64,000 nt of DNA from Opitutales bacterium. GTDB taxonomy: Bacteria > Verrucomicrobiota > Verrucomicrobiia > Opitutales > Seribacteraceae. Below are positions 41,834-52,015 of the stretch, piece after piece. Numbering within the stretch: position 1 is the first letter of the stretch; every line of letters starts with the position of its first letter. Below the pieces are notes generated by a model that worked only from the letters and a program-made list of their open reading frames with translations, was not told the origin of the DNA and did not search any database. Position numbers and translations under genes: made by a program. The stretch is taken from contig JAOFOL010000004.1 of assembly GCA_028042835.1 (NCBI GenBank), forward strand, positions 1 to 64,000, in the 5' to 3' direction.

Positions 41834-43207
41834 TTACTTCTGCCACGGCATGTCACCTGACTTTTGCAGGTGCACCATGAGTTTGCTGATCAATTTGCGG
41901 GCGACAGGATGGTTAGCAGGCATGGGATTCTGCTCGGCGGGGTCCTCTTTTAAGTTGACCAGTTGCATCGGTTCGAAGGGATGATTTTGGAGGAGCTTCC
42001 AGTCGCCCTCGCGGATGGCATAGTACGCTCGTCCCTGATAGCGAAAATTTCCTTCCCTGCGTACCCAGATCAGGGTGCGGTTGGGATCGCCTTTTTTTCC
42101 GTTCAGCCAAATAGGAGCCAGGCTTTTTCCTTCGATTTCATTCTTCACTTCTATACCGGCGATCTCGGCATAGGTAGGAAATAAATCCATCGTTACACCC
42201 AATTCATCTGTCTCCTGAATGGTTATTTTGCCGGGCCAGACTGCACAGGTGGGGACACGGATTCCACCTTCCCAGTGTTCCTGCTTGCCTCCGCGCCAGG
42301 GATCATTGGTGGCAGCATGGGGAATAGAGCCTCCATTATCGGACGAGAAAGTAATCAGGGTATCCTTGGCAATTCCGAGTTTTTTGACCGCATCTAAAAC
42401 CTTGCCAATTTCATGATCCATGTGCTCGACAAATGCCACATTGGTTGCCCGCTTAAGATCCAGTTGAGGTTCTCTTTTTTGGACTTTCTTCAGCCAGTCT
42501 TCAGGTGGTTGTATTGGGAAGTGGGGTGCGTTGTAGGCTAGGTATAAAAAGAAGGGCTTTGATTTGTCAGCAGCTTGTTTCTTGATGTAATCAATGGCCC
42601 ATCGGCTGAATATCTCAGTGGCGTGACCCTTGGGGGTAATGGTCTTTTTGTTTAGACGCATCCAATTGATCCCTCCACGAAGGTGGGTCCAGTAATCATC
42701 CATCATGTCGCCGAGGAAACCATGGAAAAAAGTAAACCCACGATCATTAGGCAGGTTGGGTTCCTCATAGCCGAGATGCCATTTTCCAACCATGCCGGTA
42801 TGATAACCAGCCTGGTTCATAAGCTCGGGAAGGGTCGGGCCGGTAGGGTTGAAATACCCCCAGTTGGATTCCGGATTCTGACGGATAACCCCGGGTGCAC
42901 CCACCAGATCGGGATAGCGGCCGGTCAAAAGGGACGCACGGGTGGGCGTGCAAACCGTACAGTTCGCATAGAATTGATTCATCCGCATGCCTGAGTTCAT
43001 TAACTTATCAATGGCTGGCGTCTTGATATCTTTTCCCCCGAAAGAGGATAGATCGCTGTATCCAAGATCATCGACCAGAATGCAGACAATGTTAGGCCTT
43101 TTTTCACCACTTATGGTGCAAAGACAGATGAGTATGAGGAAAGATGTGAAAAGGAGACGAATAGATATCATGTTACCATCTATGAATTTCCTTCGCCCGA
43201 AGGGCAA
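41834..43207 (-). CDS. Secreted type I sulfatase
   Basis: NIVCILVDDLGYSDLSSFGGKDIKTPAIDKL; formylglycine motif CTPTRASLLTGRYPD. Start may be internal (MISIRLLFTSFLIL). Confidence 0.95.
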   Translation of the reverse strand: MPFGRRKFIDGNMISIRLLFTSFLILICLCTISGEKRPNIVCILVDDLGYSDLSSFGGKDIKTPAIDKLMNSGMRMNQFYANCTVCTPTRASLLTGRYPDLVGAPGVIRQNPESNWGYFNPTGPTLPELMNQAGYHTGMVGKWHLGYEEPNLPNDRGFTFFHGFLGDMMDDYWTHLRGGINWMRLNKKTITPKGHATEIFSRWAIDYIKKQAADKSKPFFLYLAYNAPHFPIQPPEDWLKKVQKREPQLDLKRATNVAFVEHMDHEIGKVLDAVKKLGIAKDTLITFSSDNGGSIPHAATNDPWRGGKQEHWEGGIRVPTCAVWPGKITIQETDELGVTMDLFPTYAEIAGIEVKNEIEGKSLAPIWLNGKKGDPNRTLIWVRREGNFRYQGRAYYAIREGDWKLLQNHPFEPMQLVNLKEDPAEQNPMPANHPVARKLISKLMVHLQKSGDMPWQK

Positions 43208-43233
43208 GGATTAGCTGGAGGGGGCAAAGATTT

Positions 43234-44673
43234 TTACGCGAAGATGTCGGTGGCCGCTTTACCAATTCCGTCCTTGGTCGCATAGAAAGGGCGTTTTTCT
43301 ACCTCGTAGGCAGTCTTGGGATTGATGCCCATAGCCGTGTAGATCGTGGCATGGAGATCTTCGATGGATACAGGGTTTTCGATTGCCATCAAGGGTCGTT
43401 CATCTGCAGTCTTACCATAAACGAACCCTTTCTTAACTCCGCCTCCCCACATCATCACACTGGTTCCTCCGGTGAAGTGGCGGTGTAACCCGTAGTGTTT
43501 CATTTCCTGCAGCTTTTCGGTTTTGGCGCGGGATTGATCCTTTGCAGTCGAACCGGGAACTCCTTCAATCATCATGTCCCGGCTGAATTCACTGGCGAGA
43601 ATGACAAGTGTTCTGTCCAAAAGTCCGCGTTCTTCCAAATCGAGAATCAACTGGGCTATGGGTTTGTCCACTTCCTTTTTCATCCGAGCCTGGGTGGTGT
43701 GTCCATTTTCGTGGTGATCCCAGTGCAGAAAGGGAACATATTCGGTGGTTACTTCGATAAAGCGAGAACCTTCCTCAGCTAACCGTCGTGCCAGGAGACA
43801 TCCCCTGCCAAAACGGGAATCACCATACTTGGCGTATGAATCCTTGGGCTCGAGAGTCAGATCAAACGCATTTTTCTCCTTGGATTGCAGGAGGCGGTGA
43901 GCGGACTCCATCGAGCGAAGCATGGATTCACGCTGGAAATCGCTCATCAATTCACGGTTTGGGTTTTGATCAAGCAGTTTCTTAAAGTGTTTATAACGGT
44001 TGGAGAACCTACCGGGTTCCATACCTGCCGGAGGTTGCACGGATTTAACAGCCTGTTCAGGGTAGGGTAGGTTCATCGGTCCGAATTCAGAACCGAAGAA
44101 TCCAGCGGTGGTGAAAGCCTTAAGTTCTTCTTTTTCTCCCACCCCTTCCAAACGCTGACCAATATTAATGAACGGAGGAACGACTTCATTTTTTGGCCCG
44201 AGCACCTTGGCCATCCATGCCCCGAGGTGAGGAGCCGCCACGGTGATGGGGGGAACATATCCAGTGTGCCAGTGATATTGGTGCCGGGAGTGAAGGATCG
44301 AACCCAGATCGGGTTGGACGGCGGAACGGATCAAGGTGCCCCGATCCATGACCTGGGCAATATTTTCCAGCCCCTCGGATATTTGCAAGCCATCCACATT
44401 GGTGTCGATTGCCGGAAAGGTGCTGAGGATTTTGTTCACATCCAATCCCTTTTCAAAGGGATGGTATCTTTTGGGGTCAAAGGTATCAGGAGCCGCCATT
44501 CCACCGGCCATCCAAATCAAGATGCAGGAATCCGCCTTGGCTGCAGGGTGGATGATGTCCTCATTACCCCATGCCTGTGTACCATTGGTGGCAAGGGCAG
44601 CGGTGGAGGCGAGCCCGAGTTGTTTTAAAAAATCACGTCGTTGTATAGATTCTGGAATATTCATAATCTGCAT
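43234..44673 (-). CDS. DUF1501 protein with Tat-like signal
   Basis: QRRDFLKQLGLASTAALATNG, CILIWMAGGMAAPDTFDPK, RTLVILASEFSRD. Confidence 0.92.
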   Translation of the reverse strand: MQIMNIPESIQRRDFLKQLGLASTAALATNGTQAWGNEDIIHPAAKADSCILIWMAGGMAAPDTFDPKRYHPFEKGLDVNKILSTFPAIDTNVDGLQISEGLENIAQVMDRGTLIRSAVQPDLGSILHSRHQYHWHTGYVPPITVAAPHLGAWMAKVLGPKNEVVPPFINIGQRLEGVGEKEELKAFTTAGFFGSEFGPMNLPYPEQAVKSVQPPAGMEPGRFSNRYKHFKKLLDQNPNRELMSDFQRESMLRSMESAHRLLQSKEKNAFDLTLEPKDSYAKYGDSRFGRGCLLARRLAEEGSRFIEVTTEYVPFLHWDHHENGHTTQARMKKEVDKPIAQLILDLEERGLLDRTLVILASEFSRDMMIEGVPGSTAKDQSRAKTEKLQEMKHYGLHRHFTGGTSVMMWGGGVKKGFVYGKTADERPLMAIENPVSIEDLHATIYTAMGINPKTAYEVEKRPFYATKDGIGKAATDIFA

Positions 44674-44677
44674 TTAA

Positions 44678-47050
44678 TTAGCGGATGATTTGAAAGTCTG
44701 GTTGCATGAAGACAAGCCAAAGTAAGTCTTCCACCTGTTGAGTGTCTTTGGGATCGGTCATTACAGAAGCGATGATTTGTTCCTCGCCGTTAGTGGGAAG
44801 ACGGCCAAGGGTATGCTCGTAAAGCCAGTTGATAAATTGCTGACTATTGGTTGCCTTGGCCTTCAAGTTATTTGCTCCCTCATTTAAATATTTGGAAAGG
44901 ATTGCCCCGTTGGCCAAATCAATGGCCTGTAACATGGTGAGCTCTGCAGGGCGGGAAGTGACCACCTGGTCGCGGTGGGGGCGGCCAAGAGAACGCATCA
45001 AAAAGTCATTTTTGACTAGGGCAGCCCGTACGGACGGCCCATCAAAGGCACTTTGGCCCGGTTTAGTAGGTATGGCTTGGTCGAGAATGCGTTTCCAGGG
45101 GCCGGCACCGTACTTGTGAAATGCCTTGGCAGGGATCCATTTCTTATCCTGCTGCACTTCCCAGTTTTGATCCGTACCCAGGATGTTTGCGTCTTTTTCT
45201 TTGCCAAAGGAAAATTGTGCGATGAATCCGGATCCACCCCCAAACATTTCAGCATTTACTTCAATCAGGTTTTTTCCTGCTTTGAAAAAGTCCGAAACTT
45301 CATGATAAGCGGGCCGGGTCCATTCTCTCGAAGATGTGACAAATTTTCCATTTACCCGAAGGCTGAATGCATTGTCACAGGTTGCAAGCAGGGAGGTGAA
45401 TGCGGGTTGTTTTTCAAGGTCAATTGATGTGCGCAATTTGATCTTACGGGTCTGGGGATCCGGTGCCCATATCCATTTTGCGGTAATTTTTTCAATCTCT
45501 GGCAAATCTTTGGATTCGGAGACTAAACGGGGTGTAGTTTTGGGTGATCGGTCCACCTTCGCTTCCGGTTGGTTGGGATTAGTTCCGGTAACCTGCCATA
45601 TTGTATCCATTAACTGTTCAGCAGTCATTCGCTTGGGCACGGGGCCTTTGTAAACATACTCCTCGCCGGGTAAGGATTCGAGCCGGTCAGTTTGTGATCC
45701 GTACGCCTCGGAGGTGAGCACAAATTTGAGAAATTTTCTCAAATCATATCCGTCCTTGGCAAATTGAATGGCCAGGAAATCAAGTAGATCCTCGCTCCAT
45801 GGCTTGGTGTGCATTGCATCGACCGGGTGGACGATTCCACGCCCCATCAACTGGGCCCAGATACGATTAACAATAGTACGGGTAAAGCGTCCGTTATCTG
45901 GATGGGTCATCAGCTTAGCCAATTGTTTGAGACGTTCGTTTTTATTCGCCTTGGGATCGATCTGGCCGATCTCAGGGAACATCCACTTAGGGGTGGCCAT
46001 CTTTCCAGTAGGAATGTCGCATCTTTCGAGTTCAAGAGGTTCTTCTGAAAAAACTGCAGCCAGGTCGTAGGCTTCCTGAAGTGTCCAGCGATCAATAAAG
46101 CTATCATGGCAACTAGCACATTTCATATTAATTCCCAGAAATACCTGAGAAACATTCTGGGCAAACTGCATGTCCCGGGTCTGGCTGGCATTGACGCTTC
46201 CCCGCCATTTGATTCCGTTAATAAACCCGGCTGCGTCCGGCTTGGCATCGATCAGTTCCCGGGTCATTTGATCATAGGGCATATTTCCCTTCAGTGCATT
46301 ATAGAGCCAAGTGGTTATCTGTTTGCGCCCGCCGGTAATGAACCCAGTGCCAGTATAATCATTACGTAGTAAATCATTCCAAAAGGTTAGCCAATGGTCT
46401 GCGTAGGAGACATCCTCGGCAAGCAGTTGATCGATCAGTTGTGTCTTTTTATCGGAGGATTTGTTGTGAATGAAAACGTTTAATTGTTCAGGGGTGGGCA
46501 GGATGCCAATAATGTCGAGGTAGGCACGACGTACGAAAGTCCGGTCTGGTGCAACTGTAGGAAGATTTATTTTTTTGTCTTCGAGGTAGTTGTCGAGAAT
46601 TCGGTCGATGGGATGGGTACGCTTGTTGATTGGTTTGGGAAGCTTAACAATCCTTGGTTTCATTTTGGGTTCCCACCCGGAAGAACCGAGAGTGATCGCA
46701 TCATCCCAGACCATGCCTTCCTTTACCCATTGTTTAAGAATTTTTATTTCATCGGGAGAGACTTCCGGTCCTTTGGGGGGCATCCGTTCGCCCAGATCGG
46801 TGGAGGCGGTAAGTTCCAAAAAATAACTGTCTTCAATACTTCCAGGTACGGCCACTTCTCCGCCTTCACCGCCCGCCAAAAACTCCGCTCTCGTATTCAT
46901 GGAGAGTCCACCTTTCTTTTTTCCGTCAGTGTGGCACTCGGCACAATTCTTTTTGAGGATGGGCATCACCTGATGCACGAAATCAATCTTTGCACTCAGA
47001 AAGAGAGGCGAGAAAAAGGGGAGTAGTAGAAGTATGGGAGGAAAGTTCAT
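44678..47050 (-). CDS. PSCyt1/DUF1549/DUF1553 protein with c-type haem motifs
   Basis: NCAECHTDGKKKGGLSMNTRAEFLAGGEGG, KCASCHDSFIDRW, RTIVNRIWAQLMGRGIVHPVD. Confidence 0.92.
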   Translation of the reverse strand: MNFPPILLLLPFFSPLFLSAKIDFVHQVMPILKKNCAECHTDGKKKGGLSMNTRAEFLAGGEGGEVAVPGSIEDSYFLELTASTDLGERMPPKGPEVSPDEIKILKQWVKEGMVWDDAITLGSSGWEPKMKPRIVKLPKPINKRTHPIDRILDNYLEDKKINLPTVAPDRTFVRRAYLDIIGILPTPEQLNVFIHNKSSDKKTQLIDQLLAEDVSYADHWLTFWNDLLRNDYTGTGFITGGRKQITTWLYNALKGNMPYDQMTRELIDAKPDAAGFINGIKWRGSVNASQTRDMQFAQNVSQVFLGINMKCASCHDSFIDRWTLQEAYDLAAVFSEEPLELERCDIPTGKMATPKWMFPEIGQIDPKANKNERLKQLAKLMTHPDNGRFTRTIVNRIWAQLMGRGIVHPVDAMHTKPWSEDLLDFLAIQFAKDGYDLRKFLKFVLTSEAYGSQTDRLESLPGEEYVYKGPVPKRMTAEQLMDTIWQVTGTNPNQPEAKVDRSPKTTPRLVSESKDLPEIEKITAKWIWAPDPQTRKIKLRTSIDLEKQPAFTSLLATCDNAFSLRVNGKFVTSSREWTRPAYHEVSDFFKAGKNLIEVNAEMFGGGSGFIAQFSFGKEKDANILGTDQNWEVQQDKKWIPAKAFHKYGAGPWKRILDQAIPTKPGQSAFDGPSVRAALVKNDFLMRSLGRPHRDQVVTSRPAELTMLQAIDLANGAILSKYLNEGANNLKAKATNSQQFINWLYEHTLGRLPTNGEEQIIASVMTDPKDTQQVEDLLWLVFMQPDFQIIR

Positions 47051-47131
47051 ATAACTTAAAAGTAGATACTTAATTATTAATTATCTAATCATTAAGGGCA
47101 AAATATTTTTTTAAGATTCGGGCTTTCTTTT

Positions 47132-48064
47132 TTGATGGCAAAGAACAATATGGAGGCTATGAAAATTCATAACAGGCGCCTTTTTCTACACAGTCTCGCA
47201 ATTGGTTCTATCGGAATTCCTTTCGGATTCGATCTTTTGGCTAAGGAAAAAAATGATCCGAACCGCTTTCAGATTGGAATTCAGGAATATACATTCAATC
47301 GTTTGCTCCGAAGCGGAAAACTTAAACACCTCGATTATCCAATCATGGTTAAAGAAGAACTGGGGATTGAGCATGTTGAATATTGGAGCCGGCCTTTTGA
47401 TGGCAAGCATACCGATAAAAAATTTGTGGGTGAGTTGAAGAAGCGAACGAACGGGGAAGGGATCAGTAATGTCCTCATCCTTGTGGACGAAAAACATGAA
47501 TTGGATGATGAAAAGAAATCAGAACGTGATTTATCAGTCGACTTGCACAAAGGCTGGATTGACTGCGCCGCTCAGCTTGGATGCTCCGCCATCCGCGTGA
47601 ATTGCCGGAAGGGGGGAGATGCTCAGGATAATCTAAAACGGGCTGTCGATGGGGTGGGGCGGTTATGCGAATATGCGAAAGATACCCCGGTGAAAGTCGT
47701 TATTGAACCGCACGGACGAAACTCACAGGATCCAGACTGGTTACTCGCGGTGATGAAAGAACTCGATCATTCCCATGCGGGTATTCTGCCGGATTTTAAT
47801 AATTTTGGATCGTATGACCGTTATAGTGCGGTCGAAAAGACTTTGCCTTTTGCACCCGCGGTCTGTGCCAAGGCTCTGAAATTTGACGAAGAAGGAAATG
47901 AAACCCACACCGATTACTTTAAAATGCTCAAGATTGTTCATGCATCCGATTTTTCAGGCGTGATCAGTATTGAATTTGAAGGCCACAGCGTGGATCCAAT
48001 TGTTGGTTCCCGGATGACCAAGGACTTAATTCTCAAGGGATTAAAAAGAGCGATGAGGTCATAA
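47132..48064 (+). CDS. Sugar phosphate isomerase/epimerase-like TIM-barrel protein
   Basis: IGIQEYTFNRLL, GCSAIRVNCRKGG, KVVIEPHGRNSQDPDWLLAVM, GVISIEFEGHS; N-terminal NRRLFLHSLAIGSIGIPFG export-like segment. Confidence 0.85.
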   Translation: MMAKNNMEAMKIHNRRLFLHSLAIGSIGIPFGFDLLAKEKNDPNRFQIGIQEYTFNRLLRSGKLKHLDYPIMVKEELGIEHVEYWSRPFDGKHTDKKFVGELKKRTNGEGISNVLILVDEKHELDDEKKSERDLSVDLHKGWIDCAAQLGCSAIRVNCRKGGDAQDNLKRAVDGVGRLCEYAKDTPVKVVIEPHGRNSQDPDWLLAVMKELDHSHAGILPDFNNFGSYDRYSAVEKTLPFAPAVCAKALKFDEEGNETHTDYFKMLKIVHASDFSGVISIEFEGHSVDPIVGSRMTKDLILKGLKRAMRS

Positions 48065-48080
48065 TCCAGTACTTGGCCTT

Positions 48081-49343
48081 TTGGCAATGAAGACCAACAC
48101 AAAGGAAATCGGGGGTAAATCTTCCCCTGTGCTGATTGTCGGTGCCGGTATGGCGGGCTTGGCATGTGCGGTTACTTTACATCAAGCAGGTATCCCTTCT
48201 CTTATATTTGATCGCGGTAATCAAGTTGGCGGGCGTGTCCGTACGGACGAAGTGGACGGCTATCGATTGGATTGTGGATTTCAGGTTTTATTGACTGCAT
48301 ATCCGGAAGCCCAACGGTTTTTAGATTATGAAAAACTTGAGCTACAGCCATGTTATCCGGGCTCCAAGGTCTGGTTTGAAAATCGTTTTCATCGAGTGGC
48401 GGATCCTTTTCGGCATCCGATTGACGGGGCTAAATCATTACTTACTCCCATTGGAACCCTCGCGGATAAATTGAGAGTTGGGATGATGAGCATGGGACTG
48501 CTTTCCTCCAGATCAATGCCTGATAACTGCTCCACCATTAATGCATTGAGGAAAATGGGTTTTGGACATTCGATGATCGACCGGTTTTGGAAACCCTTTA
48601 TGCGGGGAGTTTTTTTGGAAAATGAACTCAGCACCACGATTCGAAAATTTGAGGAAACCTTTCGCTTTTTTTCCAAAGGAGATACGGTTTTACCCAAAAA
48701 TGGAATCGGTGAGATTCCACGCCAATTAGCCGGACAAATTCCCAATGATCATATTCTGCTGGAAACTGAAATTTCCAAAGTGGGACCGAATTCAGTTGAA
48801 TCATTAGATGGAACAAAATGGGAGGGAATGGCGGTGGTCTTAGCCACCGAAGATTATCACGCAAATCAATTACTCGGTTTTGGAAAGGACCATGTGGAGT
48901 GGAACTCGGTTGATTGCCTGTACTTCTCTCTTTCGGTTGTTGATTTGCCCAGTGATGAACCCATTCTTTATCTTGATGGTACGGGTAATGGACCGATTAA
49001 TAATCTTACATTTGTAAGTACCTTATGTGATTGTGCACCACTTGGCCAGGCACTCGCATCTGTAAGTGTGATTGGTAAAAAAGAGTTGGATATGGAAGAA
49101 ATTGCAAAACAGGCAAAGAATCAATTGACAGAATGGTTCGGGAAAAAAGCGGAGGGTTGGAAATATTTAAAAGGATATCGAATCCATCAAGCCGTTCCTT
49201 CCTGTCCCACTCCGCCAAGCCCAAAAGCGGCCTTAACCGAAGTTTACAGGTGTGGTGATTATTTTGGACTGCCTTCCATTGATTCGGCCATGAAATCTGG
49301 CCGCTTAACTGCGGAACATATTATTCGAGAATCTCAATCCTGA
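48081..49343 (+). CDS. FAD-dependent amine oxidase/phytoene desaturase-like oxidoreductase
   Basis: VLIVGAGMAGLACAVTLHQAGIPSLIFDRGNQVGGRVRTDEVDGYRLDCGFQVLL. Confidence 0.9.
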   Translation: MAMKTNTKEIGGKSSPVLIVGAGMAGLACAVTLHQAGIPSLIFDRGNQVGGRVRTDEVDGYRLDCGFQVLLTAYPEAQRFLDYEKLELQPCYPGSKVWFENRFHRVADPFRHPIDGAKSLLTPIGTLADKLRVGMMSMGLLSSRSMPDNCSTINALRKMGFGHSMIDRFWKPFMRGVFLENELSTTIRKFEETFRFFSKGDTVLPKNGIGEIPRQLAGQIPNDHILLETEISKVGPNSVESLDGTKWEGMAVVLATEDYHANQLLGFGKDHVEWNSVDCLYFSLSVVDLPSDEPILYLDGTGNGPINNLTFVSTLCDCAPLGQALASVSVIGKKELDMEEIAKQAKNQLTEWFGKKAEGWKYLKGYRIHQAVPSCPTPPSPKAALTEVYRCGDYFGLPSIDSAMKSGRLTAEHIIRESQS

Positions 49344-49382
49344 CAGTAATACAGACCGGGAAATTGAGTATCCCCATTTTAT

Positions 49383-50672
49383 TTGCAATATATTAGTAAG
49401 TTGAAAAGAGGTATTATATGGTTTCGGTATAATTTGCGGCTTGCGGATAACGAATGCATCACCCGTGCATTGGATGAGTGTGACGATGTACTCTGTGTTT
49501 ACATCATGGAGACCCCGATTTGGAACCCTTCGTCAGAAACTCGCAGAATGGGTTCGATCCGGGCGCAATTTATTCTCGAATCCCTCCGCGAACTCGATGA
49601 AGAAATCAAGGAACTCGGTGGATCTATTGAATTCATTAAGGGCCGGGCCGTGGATGAAATCCCTAGGGTAATGGAAAGCTTTGGGGCAGATCGTTGTTAT
49701 GCACAAAAAGATGATGCCTGGGAGGAAACCGAGCAGGAACGCCTCCTGGCCAATCAGATAAATCTTATTCTCACCGGAGGGAAAGGCATATGGGAAGAGG
49801 CTGATCTTCCTTTTGCTCTGGAGAGTTTGCCTGCCGTGTTCAGTTCTTTTCGTCGGAAAGTGGAAAAGAAGATGCAGATTCGCAGCTCTTTCTCATCACC
49901 AAAAAGTATATCCTGTTCATGGAAACCAAAAACAGAACTTCCCACACTTACTTCCCTCGGTTTTGTTGAATGTCCAAAAGATGAGCGGGCGGTATTGGAT
50001 TTTCGCGGCGGGGCGAAGGAAGCGAAAAAATGGATGAATCAATGGATCTGGGAAAGGGATTGTTTGAAAGAATACAAGGAAACTAGAAATGGATTGGTGG
50101 GGGCGGATTATTCCTCGAAATTATCGCCGTGGTTATCGATCGGATGTATCTCTGCAGTGGAAGTATATTGGGAAATCAAAAAATACGAGGAGGAGCGGGT
50201 GGCCAATGACAGTACTTACTGGTTATTCTTCGAACTATTATGGCGCGAATTTTTCCGCTTCGTTGCCCTCCGATATGGCCCCCAAATTTTCCAGCGAAAC
50301 GGAATTAAAGACTCCGAAGATAAGAAAACCTTGGGAGATCCGAAAACATTTCATCGATGGAAAGAGGGCAGAACTCCCAACGCCTTTGTAAATGCCAACA
50401 TGATCGAACTGGCAACAACCGGATGGATGAGTAATCGAGGAAGGCAAAACGTGGCTTCTTATTTAGTGCACGACCTGGGACAGGACTGGATGGCGGGCGC
50501 TCGGCACTTTGAGGAGCAATTACTTGATTATGATCCCTGCAGTAATTACGGAAACTGGATGTACTTGGGTGGGGTGGGTAATGATCCACGCCCCAATCGA
50601 GCTTTTAATTTCGAAAAGCAGGCCGAATATTACGACCCGGATGGAACCTTTCGCAAACTCTGGCTGGTTTGA
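49383..50672 (+). CDS. Cryptochrome/photolyase family protein, DASH-like
   Basis: GIIWFRYNLRLADNECITRAL, LSPWLSIGCISAVEVYWEI, LLWREFFRFVALRYG, WMSNRGRQNVASYLVHDLGQDWMAGARHFEEQLLDYDPCSNYGNWMYLGGVGNDPRPNRAFN. Confidence 0.93.
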   Translation: MQYISKLKRGIIWFRYNLRLADNECITRALDECDDVLCVYIMETPIWNPSSETRRMGSIRAQFILESLRELDEEIKELGGSIEFIKGRAVDEIPRVMESFGADRCYAQKDDAWEETEQERLLANQINLILTGGKGIWEEADLPFALESLPAVFSSFRRKVEKKMQIRSSFSSPKSISCSWKPKTELPTLTSLGFVECPKDERAVLDFRGGAKEAKKWMNQWIWERDCLKEYKETRNGLVGADYSSKLSPWLSIGCISAVEVYWEIKKYEEERVANDSTYWLFFELLWREFFRFVALRYGPQIFQRNGIKDSEDKKTLGDPKTFHRWKEGRTPNAFVNANMIELATTGWMSNRGRQNVASYLVHDLGQDWMAGARHFEEQLLDYDPCSNYGNWMYLGGVGNDPRPNRAFNFEKQAEYYDPDGTFRKLWLV

Positions 50673-50675
50673 GAT

Positions 50676-51806
50676 TCAGTCTAAAAAGAGGATGCATATA
50701 GGAGAGGGGACATTGATTACCGAACCTCGCTGGTAGGTAAGCTTTCCAGTTTCCTGATCTACGCGGTGAGCGGCAATGGTGTTGGAGTCTGCACCGGCGG
50801 CGAGGAGCCAATTGGCATCAGGAGTGAGATTAATATTTCTTGGGAAGGCTCCGCGAATGGGTTGTACTTGGACGACTTTTAATTTTCCTGTCTTTGGATT
50901 GGCTTGGTACACGGAAACCGTATCATGTCCACGATTGGAGGAGTAAACAACTTGCCCGTTTGGATGCACCAGGATTTCCGCAGAAGAATTGAAGGATTCA
51001 CCCGCTTTCACTTCTTCTGAGAGGGAAGGAGAAGTGGTAAGTCGTTTAGCGGTTCCCTTTTGGGTGTCCCATGCGAAAGTCGTGACGGATAGGCTCAGTT
51101 CGTTGAGGAGATAGATGAATTTTCCATCGGTTGAAAATCGCATATGGCGGGGACCGCCACCGGGAACGGATTGGGCGACTCCATGCTTGGAAATGGAAGG
51201 CTTATTCGTATCCACTTTATAAATCACGATCTGATCGAGTCCGAGATCAGGAACCAAGGCATACTTTCCATCCGGAGAAAACCCAGTCCAATGGGGATGA
51301 GGAGATTCCTGTCTTCTTTCCATGACTTTGGATCCCCCTTGGTGCTCGATAACGGTGGGTTTTTGTAAGTGCCCATCCTTGTCTAATGGAAACATTGCTA
51401 CGGAACCAGCCCCATACTGAGCAGTAAGCAAAAACTTTCCGCTCGGATGAATTGCAATATGTGCGCCGCCCCCGTCCGGGCAGGCCATTCGGGTAAATTC
51501 CTTTAATTCACCTTTGGGGCCAATGTGATAGCCCAATGCCCCAGCGCTCCCATCCCATCTACCCAGCGAGTAGAGAATTTTCCCATTGGGATGAGTGGTT
51601 AAAAATCCAGGTGATCCAATCTCGGCTGCGAGTTTTGATGGTGTAAATTTTCCATTTTCTGGATTAAAGGTTGCGTGGTAAATTCCCTTGGCATTTCTGC
51701 TACCGGTTCCAAAGAATACATTTAAGGGTTTTGCGAAAAGATGGATAGTCGCAAATAGAAATGTTACTGAAAAAATACTAAGATTTAGATTCTGTTTATT
51801 TATCAT
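50676..51806 (-). CDS. 6-phosphogluconolactonase-type (7-bladed lactonase) protein, secreted
   Basis: KGIYHATFNPENGKFTPSKLAAEIGSPGFLTTHPNGKILYSLG; GGGPRHMRFSTDGKFIYLLNELSLSVTTF. Confidence 0.9.
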   Translation of the reverse strand: MINKQNLNLSIFSVTFLFATIHLFAKPLNVFFGTGSRNAKGIYHATFNPENGKFTPSKLAAEIGSPGFLTTHPNGKILYSLGRWDGSAGALGYHIGPKGELKEFTRMACPDGGGAHIAIHPSGKFLLTAQYGAGSVAMFPLDKDGHLQKPTVIEHQGGSKVMERRQESPHPHWTGFSPDGKYALVPDLGLDQIVIYKVDTNKPSISKHGVAQSVPGGGPRHMRFSTDGKFIYLLNELSLSVTTFAWDTQKGTAKRLTTSPSLSEEVKAGESFNSSAEILVHPNGQVVYSSNRGHDTVSVYQANPKTGKLKVVQVQPIRGAFPRNINLTPDANWLLAAGADSNTIAAHRVDQETGKLTYQRGSVINVPSPICILFLD

Positions 51807-51976
51807 TAGTCCGTTAAAGAATTCATTTGTTTAAATTGGCAACTCTATAAGTAAAGATAAGAAAATTCTAACTTTTTAAAATGTACTTCAAATAATCGAA
51901 TATTTTTGACAAAATTTCTAGGTTTTGTTTTGTTGGAATTGCAAGGATGCAATTATGTAAGCAAGGAGGCTTAGTA

Positions 51977-52015
51977 ATGTTTTTATTTAGTAAATGCTCT
52001 CCACCACATCCATAG
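51977..52015 (+). CDS. Putative 12-aa leader ORF overlapping the flagellin-like start
   Basis: SD aaggagg at 51963-51969, 7 nt before ATG 51977; MFLFSKCSPPHP*. Confidence 0.3.
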   Translation: MFLFSKCSPPHP

